Source of the DNA: Dentipellis sp. KUC8613
Taxonomy: Eukaryota > Basidiomycota > Agaricomycetes > Russulales > Hericiaceae
Assembly (NCBI GenBank): GCA_002286715.1
Contig: NSJX01000061.1
Location: 62,001-126,000, forward strand
Direction of reading: 5' to 3'
Length of the DNA: 64,000 nt
In this document: piece after piece, positions 1 through 10,408 of the stretch
How positions within the stretch are numbered: position 1 is the stretch's first letter
Layout of the letters: every line of letters starts with the position of its first letter
The notes under the pieces: generated by a model
Told to the model about the DNA's origin: nothing
Seen by the model: only the letters and a program-made list of their open reading frames with translations
Databases searched by the model: none
Made by a program: the position numbers and the translations under genes

Positions 1-329
1 ATGCTTCCGGGAAGTGGCTAGTGACAGGTGTCCGAGGATCGAGGCGCAGCGCGGATCCGGTGCGAGGGCGCCGGCATTCGTGTCCAGTGAACATATGCAT
101 GCCTGCCGGTTGTGGGCATTCGGCAGAGACGAATCCCCGGAAAGCAAGGACTAGTCCGGATCGGGTCTGCAGGGGAGGGGACGAGACTAGACTTTGTGGG
201 TAATCGCAATCGGTGGCATCTGCGGCTTGGTGACTTGTGGTACGACGACGATCCCGAGGACGAACCAGGCGTGGTGTTCCAACTACTGGATTACTTACAA
301 CCGAGAATCAGACTCCGCTTCGGCAGATA

Positions 330-3200
330 GCGAAGCTCTTCGCTTTACGTGATGCAGATGCCGTACCTCTACTTCGTTCAACCTGTCAGGTACTAGTCAC
401 TAGGCCCCGCTTTTGGAACAAGGATCCTATCCTATCGTACTGCCTCGGTCGACTCCACTCAACAACAGAGACAATAACAGAAACGGAAACAGAAACAGGA
501 AACAGAAATCATTCTAAAATGACATATGCACGGTCAATGGATCTCGTCCCTCGTCGCTGTGCAATGTGCATCGCTACATCGCCGAACGCAGCAGTGCGCG
601 CATTGTCTACACCATTCAGGTCATCAGCTATGTTCTCTGTTCTATTGTTATCTATAGTCACCGGACACTCGAGATGGTGACATTTCGCCGGAGGCTATGG
701 CGGTAGTCATCATTGTTGTTGCTAACGAGGAACTGCATACGACCGACTTTGTTCTGATTGTGAAGCTGCCAACGACTCGGACCCCGTCATGTTCTATTGT
801 TACCTATATTCGCCGGATGCTTGAGATGGTGACATTTCGCCGGAGGCTATGATTATAGCTGTTGCTATTGCTAACAAGGAATTGCATACGACCGGCTTTG
901 TTCTAATTGTTAGGCTGACTGATCATGACCGTTGACTCGGACGCCATCATGATCACAACTCGCAACCAGCACTGCGGTGTCCTCTTGCCTTTGGACACCG
1001 GTACGATATCGATGCCTCGAGGTCCAATTATCATACATACCGCGACTACGGCTCCCTGATAACCGATCCTCGCGGGCGCAGCGGCCGAGATCAAGATCGT
1101 ACAGTTATATGGATATGCTCGGCTCGGAGAGCAGCACGGAGGCAAAGCGGCCGTCTGGCCTCCGAGTCCGAGTCCGAGTCCGCGCGTCTGCGCCCCTTTC
1201 CACGAGATTCGGATTCGTGCTGGAGCAGTATAAACGTAGATAAGTCCTCACCAGGTTAAGTTGGGGCGCCCGTCTAGATCTGCAGGGCTCCTGGTGTGTG
1301 GCGTGTTGTGCGTAGGTTGAGGCCTTGAGGCGCTAATGCGACGGTTAGAACAAGGATAGCCCGTCGTGATCACCGGTTCCTGAGGTGGGCGCCGGCGAGC
1401 TCGAGGTCGTAAGTATGATGAGATATAGATACAATTCCGCCAATGACATTTTCTGCAGAAATACCACATAGAAGGTTGCACCTTCATCGGAGAGCAGATT
1501 GGTCGGAATTGCTTATAACGAGGCAGTGTGCGTGTTTGGGTCTTCTCTGCCCAGATCGCCATCGATATCCTGTATCTTGCATCTTGCATCTCGTATCTTG
1601 CCAGCGCTCCAATCCGCCCTTGTCCTGGGATATATATACCGCCGAATTCCAACAGCTGTACGAGTACTGCCTGGGCGAGCTAGAGACTAGATTATAGATC
1701 GTCCGGGACCTTGCATCCGCCATGTGATATATCGGCGAGCGCCCTAGCGCCGGGTTTCTTGCTCTAAATCTTCCAGATCTACGAGCGGTATTTTAGTCCA
1801 TGGCTATGGCCGGTTTCCCGGAGAAGCCATCGATTCGACGACTCGGATTCGCCCGGAGAGAAAATACTCGAAGGATTGGAACCTGGAAGTACTAGTCGAG
1901 GTCAAAGGCTCGGAGTCACGCTCGCAGCGCTGGACCAGCCTGCTGGATGTCGCCCTAAACGGAAACGGTTGACGAGCAGTTATTATTCTCACCACCGATG
2001 TCCTGCGCAAGAGTAGAAAGCTCCGGAGTCAGTGTGCAAGGTGCCACCCTTCATGACTAGCTCGCAAGCGGTGAGTCCTTGAGTCCTTGTCGCCGGAACC
2101 ACAGCCCCACGGCAGCCTGAGAGACGCGATCCCGGGCGTTCGCGCGCGTAGATGATATCGATGCGATCTGTGGTGTGTATGTAGAGCATGGAGCGAAGAC
2201 GCCTACGTGGTTGCTGCATCCCGGGGGCTTCTGACTCGGAATTCAATCTAACCGTTCTGAAGGACAACAAAAAGGTCCCGCGTACGTATACGTGTTACAA
2301 ACTCCGACTCGGCAAACGCCGCACCCCTCCCATGCGTGCTTCCTCGGCCCTCCGTTGAACACGTCTGCTTTCGGAACAAGGAACAAGGATCCTGCCAGTG
2401 CCATCGTGTACACCGGGACTGCCTCGTTGAACGACGGGAACCATAACACGTCTCGTCTCTCGTACTTGCATTCGACAGCTAGTGCTGTGCTGTGTTGCAC
2501 TGCTGATGGCTGTAGAGTCAACGTATTGTCCATGTCAGTGCCAGTGTCAGCGTCGACATCGAGTCAGGTCATGGTCGCAGGTGCGTTTGCGTTTGCGTTT
2601 CGCTGTTAACGTTGTCGTGCTCGAGGGTCCAGGGATACGAGGAAGTTTCGCACTAGCGCTGTCGGTGTTCGTATCAACGGCGCGGATGGCACAAGTGACT
2701 AGTGACCGGTTGCCAGTGGCCCCAATGCGCATGCAGGATTGAAGCTTTATCATCTTGAAGATCTCGCGCCTGATATGGACTACTACCGTTTCTCGCAAGC
2801 CGAGTCGCGATCATCCATGAACACGACCGCCTTGCGGAGTGCGGACGCCTGTATACTGGCAGCTGGTGAGCACCGATCAGTCGTGCTGATAATGTTGTTG
2901 TTATTGCTATTGTTATTGTTTCTGCGCGGCTCTCATACAGGTCGAAGTAGACGCCTGCCAGAGAGCCGTCGCCAAGGTAGATGCCAACTTGAATGCAATG
3001 CGTGCTTTGGCACCGAGGAGACGCGGACGTTTGCTTTTGTGCTGCTTCCACCTTCCCTCCCCACAGATATCGATGCGCTTCCTGACCTTGACGCCCACTT
3101 CGCAGTCACGTCCACACGTTGCGCCAGAGAAGAACTCCTAGCAGTGCATCACAATACCCAATACCGACGCTTCTAGCTGACGCTTTGTCTTTGTTCTGCT
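330..3200. other. Gene-free stretch holding extra copies of the BCS1 upstream region
   Basis: I see no supported gene from 1 to 3450. The stretch holds pieces related to the DNA just upstream of the second BCS1-like gene. The string GGAACAAGGATCCT with TACTGCCTCG nearby occurs near 417-450, and related text occurs near 2370-2435 and 6695-6720. GGCAGCTGGTGAG followed by CACCGATC or GACCGATC occurs near 2858-2880 and again near 7110-7130. The simplest reading is that the 5' flank of an ancestral BCS1 unit was copied more than once, with one copy lacking a gene. Short open frames here look like chance. Confidence 0.5.
639..950. repeat. Two-unit direct repeat, period about 152 bp
   Basis: Two adjacent copies start with GTTCTATTGTTA at 639 and 791. 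Both carry GATGGTGACATTTCGCCGG, CTAACRAGGAAYTGCATACG and a closing ACTCGGACSCCRTCAT. The copies differ by scattered substitutions and small indels. Neither contains a convincing coding frame. The repeat lies in the gene-free stretch 1-3450. Confidence 0.75.
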
Positions 3201-3451
3201 TCGGGCCTGCTGCACGCTTTGGACATGGCGGTGCATGTTGACGCTGGACGTTGGACGCTCGACGCTTTGTGCTGGGCGGCAGCTCTAGACAACGCATGAC
3301 TTATCCGGCGTCGGTGCTGGGGGGGAAGGTATAAAGACGCGGCTGGCGAGGTGCTTGGATGCTAATTTCTCCCACTTGACCTATCTTAGGTCATCACATT
3401 CCTCCTCCCGCATCTCTCCCAACTGTCTAATATCTTGTGTCTGGTGTTTAA

Positions 3452-5910
3452 ATGCCCGATAGCGGCATTAACAATCTAGCGCATCCCTCCCAAGGACTCG
3501 GACGGGTCTTCCGCACTGTTGACGAGGCTCCCACTATGGCTCGCGCGGCCGCGACGCGTGCCACGCTTGGTTCGCTGGTATATGATGCGGTGCGGATGTT
3601 CGTGCTGAGTGTGATACTGGACGTCTCGGAGCGGGCGTTGTTGTGGTTCTGGGCGCGGTTCCGACATCGTGAGTACTTGATACGATTGAGTTTGCCACAC
3701 GACACGCTGTGGCCCATGATGTCTGTCTATCGTCGAGCTGACAGTTGATTTGTTGTGTAGCGTTCGCAGCGAAGGCGACGTTCTACCAAGACGACCCCGC
3801 ATACGAGTGGATCTCACACTTCCTCGTACGCTCCATCCCGCTCTCTCTCACCAACACAACATATTAATCTACATCCAGGCGGAGCGCAACGTCTGGCAGC
3901 ACAGCAGCGACGACGTGACCGTCTCCGCGCGGCACGCGCGCCGCGGCGCGAACCTCGTCGCATCCGCGTACCCCAGCTTCTCAGCAAAGAGCACCTTCGA
4001 GTGCGCCCCCGAGCCGCGCGGGTTCCACGGGTTCGCGTGGCGCGGGTACAGAGCGGAGGTCGAGTTTACGAAGCCGGATATTATCCATGTTGTTAATGGC
4101 GAGCCGCGGGAGCCGGCGCGGTTGCGCGTTGTGTGAGTCTGCCAGTGCCTGATGCTAGGGTGGTTGTGGGTTTTTTTTTTGGCTGATCTGTGGGGTGGGG
4201 GTGTAGATTGTATGTGTGGGATAAGAGTTTGATGTTTACGATGATCGAGGAGGCACGGGAGGCGTATATGGCGCATAGGACTGGGCAGGTGATGATCCGC
4301 ATGGTCAGGACTGTACGTCCATCCACCTCTACCTCTCTTCCCAACACAAGTCATTGATTACTGATTTATTTATGTTTTTCTTGGCGCAGAACGACAGACA
4401 CGGCGTCGAGTGGTCGCTCCTCAAGAGCAAGAAGGCGCGCTCGCTCGACTCGGTCATTCTCGACCACGGCACCATGCAGTGGCTGCTTTCCGATATCCAG
4501 GCGTTTCTTGATTCTGAGGCGTGGCATAATGAGAAGGGCATCCCGTTCCACCGCGGGTATCTGTTACACGGACCTCCTGGGACTGGAAAGAGTGCGTCAT
4601 GTTTCATTTCTGCTACCTTCGATATTGACTCGTGTGAATTTTGTTACAGCTTCGACGGTATTCGCTATCGTGAGTTCTTGCTAATAGATTGACTCGGAGA
4701 ACATTTATTGACAATATCCCTCAGGCGAGCCGGCTCAACTTCGACATCTACGTCCTCTCGCTCTCCGGTCCTAGGTAAACCACACCCCATCTCAGCTCTT
4801 ACTCTTGCTGACCACCGACACGCAGGATGAACGACGTGACGCTGCAAGAACTCGTCTCCTCCATCCCCAAATACGCCATCGTGCTCATCGAAGATATCGA
4901 CTGCGCATTCCCGCCGAACGTGCGCGACACCTACACGAGCGTGACCGCGTACGACGCGAACGGCTACCTGCTCATGGAGAACAACGCGCACGAGTCGAAG
5001 ATCACGCTGTCGGGCCTGCTGAATGTGCTGGATGGCGTGTCGAGCGAGGAGGGCAGGATCGTGTTTGCTACGGTCAGCATATTTCCCCGCTTCTTATTGA
5101 ATCTATGCTGAAAATTATGGGTTGGGTTGGGGTTGGGTGGTGTAGACCAACCGTCTCGGTGCGCTCGACCCGGCGCTGCTCCGCGCGGGCCGCTTCAAGC
5201 AGTTGATTGAGTATACGAAGGCGACGCAGGAGCAGATCGCCGCGCTCTTCGTGCGGTTCTATAGTTCTCAACAGCTCGACGATGCCGTAGAACCCACAGA
5301 TATCTCTCCCTCATCCTCCACAACACCTACGGACATCAAGGCATCCGAAGACGCCAAGGATTCGGAGCCCGTCCCATCCGATGCCTCATCCGACGACGAG
5401 CACAACTGTGACATCGCTGATGACGACGAAGACGACGGCGAACCAACCCTAGAGACCCTCGCACACACATTCGCCTCCTCTATCCCAGATGCCACATTCT
5501 CCATGGCCGACATCGAGTCCTTCCTCGTCGACCACCGCGCCGCGCCGCACCACGCGCTCGCGGATATCAGCGACTGGGTGCAGGCGCAGCTCAGCGATCT
5601 GAACGCGCAGCGGCGGCGCACCGTCGGTCGGATCGCGCATGGGCACTTCAGCACGGACGCAGATGCAGATACAGATGCAGCCACGGCGTACCCGCAGGTG
5701 CGCGTGTCGATGTCGATGTCGGAGGCGAATACGTCTTCGACGGCGCTCTCGTCCATTGAAGGCGCGGGATTTGCGAGGTCTGTCTCGTCTGCTAGTAATA
5801 GTTCAAACGAGGCTATTTCTGGTCCTGGTGCAGCTGCGCAGGATCCTGAGCGGCTGTCGCCAGGGGGCTCGCATGTCGGGCTGAGGCCTGTGAGCGAGGT
5901 GGGCTTGTGA
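3452..5910 (+). CDS. BCS1-like AAA ATPase, copy 1 (9 exons, 641 aa)
   Basis: Spliced exons are 3452-3668, 3761-3825, 3879-4132, 4207-4312, 4390-4591, 4650-4669, 4725-4774, 4826-5072 and 5146-5910. The sum is 1926 nt and all phases close. An N-terminal hydrophobic stretch (about residues 35-62) is followed by a BCS1-type domain. The AAA module has Walker A GPPGTGKT (about 276-283, split by an intron), Walker B VLIEDIDC (about 322-330) and a sensor/arginine segment TNRLGALDPALLRAGR. The tail is acidic and Ser-rich, with a conserved block around FSMADIESFLVDHR. BCS1 in yeast is an inner-mitochondrial-membrane AAA translocase that inserts the Rieske protein into complex III. Fungi carry many BCS1-like paralogues, so this need not be the housekeeping one. 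A TATAAAG lies at 3330-3336, 122 bp before the ATG. Exon 6 is only 20 nt. The paralogue at 7725 has the same structure. Confidence 0.9.
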
Positions 5911-7724
5911 TCATTCTTGCGTCTCCCGAGAGGATTTGGCTCCGGTATTTTGATTATACCTACCGTACGATTACTGTATGTTGTCTTGCAAGATGTCGCG
6001 CTAGAGTTCGTGTCGGCTTCGAGCAATAGAAGGAAGAGAAGTTTATGACCGCTTGACTGATGCCAGGGACTGGGTTGGTACCGTAAGGCAATGCGCGCAG
6101 CTGGCAGCATTGATGTTCCATTGCCCACCAAATCGATAATCGCGTTGGTCTTCCCCAGGCCTATCGTCTTGATCTTTGGGTTTTCTGATGACTTTTGCTT
6201 CGGGTAGTTGACTCTAATACCGCGCGCATCGTCACCGGCGCCTGTGCATCACAGCGCATGCGCGGTTTTATCAACCATGATGAACTTACAAGATTCTCCA
6301 AGAAAACAGAATGCTTGACAGATGCTTCGAATTCTGAGGTCGGTGTCACTTGCCCGTACGGAATCAAATCCGGTGTAAAGGCGCCACCCACCGCGACTCA
6401 GATTCGCGAGGGTGTAGCCACATGGCAGATTCGGAGACGAAGTCCGGGGCGCACTGATCTCCAGGCAACATTTTAGCGGCGTCCCTGGTATAAGTGACCT
6501 TCTAAGTGCATACCGTAAGGCCTGCTGGCGCTGGAAGTCCAAGCCTGATGATCCCGAGGGCAAGATACTGAGACTCCTCGTGTCCGGCCTCATGGACTGT
6601 GGTCCGTGGACTGTCAGTCGTGGACCCCGTCGGCAAAGAGCGAAGCGTTTACGTGATGCTGCTGCGCTGCTTCGTTCAACTTGTCAGTTTTCGGAACAAG
6701 GATCCTATCATACTGCCTCGACCAACAGAAACCATAACATGTCTCTTGCGCTCCATTCTCGCTGTGCCGTTACACAATGGCGTTTCTGAGCATCCCTGAT
6801 CGCAGCACTGGCACCGGAGCCAGAGCGCATTGTCCACGCACGAAGGGCGTGTCGCCTGCGTTACAGGACCCAGGTATGCTTGTGCTTTGCTGTTTGTCGT
6901 ATTTGGAGAGGCGGGGAAATTTTACTGGAGCGCTGTCGTTGTCGATGTCACAAGGAACCGCATACAGGAACCCTTATCTAGGCCATCTCACGCTGGATAC
7001 GGTGGGGCGCTGACGGGCTGCCTTGTTCCAATTGTTTCGTCGAGGTCGTGGCCATGGTCACGAGCCGGACCCTGCTTCATCTATGCCTCGCGACACAAGG
7101 CCTGCATACCGGCAGCTGGTGAGGACCGATCGTCTTTGATGCATTGCTTTCGCACGAATCTCATGGAAACAGACGAGGAAACGCTGCCAGGGCGCCGTCA
7201 CTAAACTAGCACAATGCGCAGAAGCCGATGCCGAAGCGGGGAATGGGCAACCGCTTTTGTGCTGCCGCAACCACCGCCTGCCCGTTCGCCATGATCCCGA
7301 TGTCGATTTCGACTCCGACTTGGAGTGTCAAGTGCTGCGCTCGCGAGGAAGAAGGGCGTCGGAGATCCTGGCGTCATAGCATCACAATTGGGCTTCTAGC
7401 CGAGGCACGCCAATTGTCGGTCGCTTTGTTCTAGTTCGAGGGGCCCCCCTGCTACGTCCGCCATGCGTGCACGCGCTTTCTGGCTGCATGCACCCGCATT
7501 CGGGAGGGGCGAGGGACGCTTTGCGCGCACAGCTGTGCTTTCGCAGGATCACAACAACACATGACTTATTGGGCTTTCTGGTGTATAAAGGCTCCAGCTC
7601 TCGAGGCGCTCTAACGCTAATTTCCCCCCACTTGCCCCCCCGGCTTCCACCCGACTCATCTTATCCTTACACCTCATCTAACACCTCCATCTTATCCTAT
7701 CTACCCCGACTATCTAGTATCTGG
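5911..7724. other. Spacer between the two BCS1-like genes
   Basis: The first part is the 3' flank of copy 1; its GGTATTTTGATTAT text recurs after copy 2 near 10172. From about 6640 the sequence matches the DNA upstream of copy 1 and the repeats near 330-540, so the duplicated unit includes roughly 1 kb of 5' flank. A TATAAAG lies at 7584-7590, 141 bp before the second ATG. Open frames here are short and not conserved between the copies. Confidence 0.55.
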
Positions 7725-10142
7725 ATGCTCGATAGCCGCATCAAACACTTGGCTCATCCTTCTCAAGGACGGGTCTTCCGCACCGTCAACGAGTCTCCCA
7801 CTATGGCTCAAACTGCGCGTGGCACCTTAGGCTCCCTTGTCTACGATGCGACGCGCATGTTCGTATTGAGTGTCATACTAGACGTGTCGGAGCGAGCGCT
7901 CTTGTGGTTCTGGGCGCGTTTCCGACATCGTAAGTCCTCGATTCTACTCTACAGTATCATGTGGCCCAAATCTATACCTTTACCTGTCTCCTCACGTCTC
8001 CCGTTTATTGTGTCGAGTGGACAACTATTGACTGCTACGCGGTTTTTGTTTTTCTGTATAGCATTCGCAGCCAAGGCGACGTTCTACCAAGACGATCCCG
8101 CCTACGAATGGATCTCGCACTTCCTTGTACGTTCGTTTCTCCTTATGTCTGTGACACCAACACAATAAGACTAACCCACCTACGCACACGAAATCCAGGC
8201 CGAGCGCAAAGTGTGGCAGCGCAACAGCGACGACGTGACCATCTCCGCCCGCCGCGAGCGGCGCGGCGCGAACCTCGTCACCTCCGCCTACCCGGGCTTC
8301 TCAGAGAAGAACATCTTCGAGTGCTTCCCGGAACCGAGAGGCTTCCACGGCTTCACGTGGCGCGGGTACAGAGCGGAGGTCGAGTTTACGAAGCCGGATA
8401 TTATTCATACTATCAACAGCGAGCCGCGGGAGCCGGCGAAGTTGCAGGTTATGTGGGTCTACCTTCCGCTCGGATGCCTTTGCAATTTGTGCTGATTTTG
8501 TAATGGGATTTGGTAGATTGTATTCGTGGAACAAGAGTCTGATATTTACGATGATCGAGGAGGCTCGGCAGGCGTATATGACGCATAGGACCGGACAGGT
8601 GATGATCCGCATGGTTAGAACTGTACGTCTACCCGACCTACCTCTTCTTCTCTTTTGACTCATCCTACGTCTCGGCTGGTAGAACGACAGGTACGGCGTG
8701 GAATGGTCGCTCCTGAAAAGCAAGAAAGCGCGATCACTCGACTCGGTCATTCTCGACCACGGTATCATGCATTGGCTGCTTTCCGATATCCAGGCGTTTC
8801 TCGATTCCGAAGCGTGGCATAACGAGAAGGGCATCCCGTTCCATCGCGGGTATTTGTTGCATGGGCCGCCGGGGACTGGGAAGAGTACGTTGAATTTCCT
8901 CATTATCATCTCTGTGGTAAAGGATGCTAAAGTGTCAATGACTTTGGTTTTGTTGCAGCGTCGACGGTGTTTGCTATCGTGAGTTTTCGCTAATTTCATT
9001 GCGGCGGGGACTATATATATTGATAATATCTATCAGGCGAGCCGGCTCAACTTCGACATCTATGTCCTATCGCTCTCCGGCCCAAGGTCCGTTTCTTTTC
9101 GTCATCTATCATTAAACCAGAATCAACAAGCTAACCACGAACGCTCACAGGATGAACGACGTGACCCTCCAAGAACTCGTTTCCTCCATCCCGAAGTATG
9201 CAATCGTGCTCATCGAAGACATCGACTGCGCCTTCCCGCCAAATGTGCGGGACAATTCCACAAACGCAACCGCATATGACGCGAACGGCTACCCGCTGAT
9301 GGAGAACCACGCGCACGAGTCGAAGATCACGCTGTCAGGTCTGCTGAATGTGCTCGATGGTGTGTCAAGCGAGGAGGGGCGAATCGTGTTCGCTACGGTC
9401 AGCATATTTCCCCGCTTCTTACTGAATGTACGCTGATGATTTTGGGTTGGGTTGGGGTTTGGTGGCGTAGACCAACCGTCTCGGTGCACTCGACGCGGCG
9501 CTGCTCCGTGCCGGGCGTTTCAAGCAGCTCATTGAATATACGAAAGCGACGCAGCAGCAGATCGCCGCGCTCTTCATGCGGTTCTACAGCTCTAAGCAGC
9601 TCGAAGACGCCGCAGAGCCTACAGATATCTCTTCCTCGTCCCCCACAACGCCGAAGGAATCTCAGGTATACAGGGAGGAGGACATCAAGATCTCAGGCGA
9701 GGACGGTAACGAGCACGACGAAGAGGAAGACGATGAAGAACCGACCCTGGAGACCTTCGCACACACCTTCGCCTCGTCCATCCCCAACGCCACTTTCTCC
9801 ATGGCCGATATCGAGTCATTCCTCGTCGACCACCGCACCGCGCCGCACCACGCGCTCGCGGCCGTCGGCGCGTGGGTGCAGGCGCATCTCAGCGCCAACG
9901 CAGCCACGGCGTACCCGCAGGTGCAGGTGTCCATGTCAGAGGCGAACACGTCCTCGACGGCACTCTCGTCCGCTGCGCATTCGGTTGCTGACTGTGCGCC
10001 GCGCGGGGCTGGGGATGCGGGGTTTGTGAGGTCCGTGTCGTCTGCGAGTGCCGGGTCGAGCGAGGGTGCGCAGGATACGGAGCGGCTGTCGCCTGGGGGT
10101 ACGCATATTGGACTGAGGCCTGCGAGCGAGGTGGGCTTGTGA
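7725..10142 (+). CDS. BCS1-like AAA ATPase, copy 2 (9 exons, 606 aa)
   Basis: Exons are 7725-7929, 8062-8126, 8199-8452, 8517-8622, 8683-8884, 8959-8978, 9037-9086, 9151-9397 and 9471-10142. The total is 1821 nt. Internal exon lengths (65, 254, 106, 202, 20, 50, 247 nt) are identical to copy 1, so this is a tandem duplicate with conserved splice sites. I chose the ATG at 7725 because it aligns with the copy 1 start and follows the TATA box; the frame is open upstream to 7467 but that part is not conserved. Walker A GPPGTGKT, Walker B VLIEDIDC and TNRLGALDAALLRAGR are intact, so an active ATPase is expected. The acidic C-terminal segment is shorter than in copy 1. A mitochondrial inner-membrane location is inferred from the family. 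Confidence 0.9.
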
Positions 10143-10408
10143 ACACTCTTGGTAACCCTCTTCGAGATCTGGTATTTTGATTATGTGTATAGTATGGGTG
10201 TGGTATAGTAACGTCGTAACGTCGTAACGTCATGAAGTTTGCATAGGACCGTTTGAATAATATTACTGTGATTCCGTATCGAGTGCTATGCTTGTCATAA
10301 TCTGAAAGCGCTCGAAGAGCCTTGGTATCATTGTGTCATGGATTGTGAGGCGTGAAGTGGGCGGGAAGCTGGCATAAGTTAGACAGAGTTCGCGGAAGCG
10401 GAGCCTGG

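Noticed and set aside
5268..6131. 287-residue minus-strand frame antisense to the BCS1-like gene
   Set aside because: It mirrors the Ser/Asp-rich coding tail of the sense gene; the sense gene is strongly supported.
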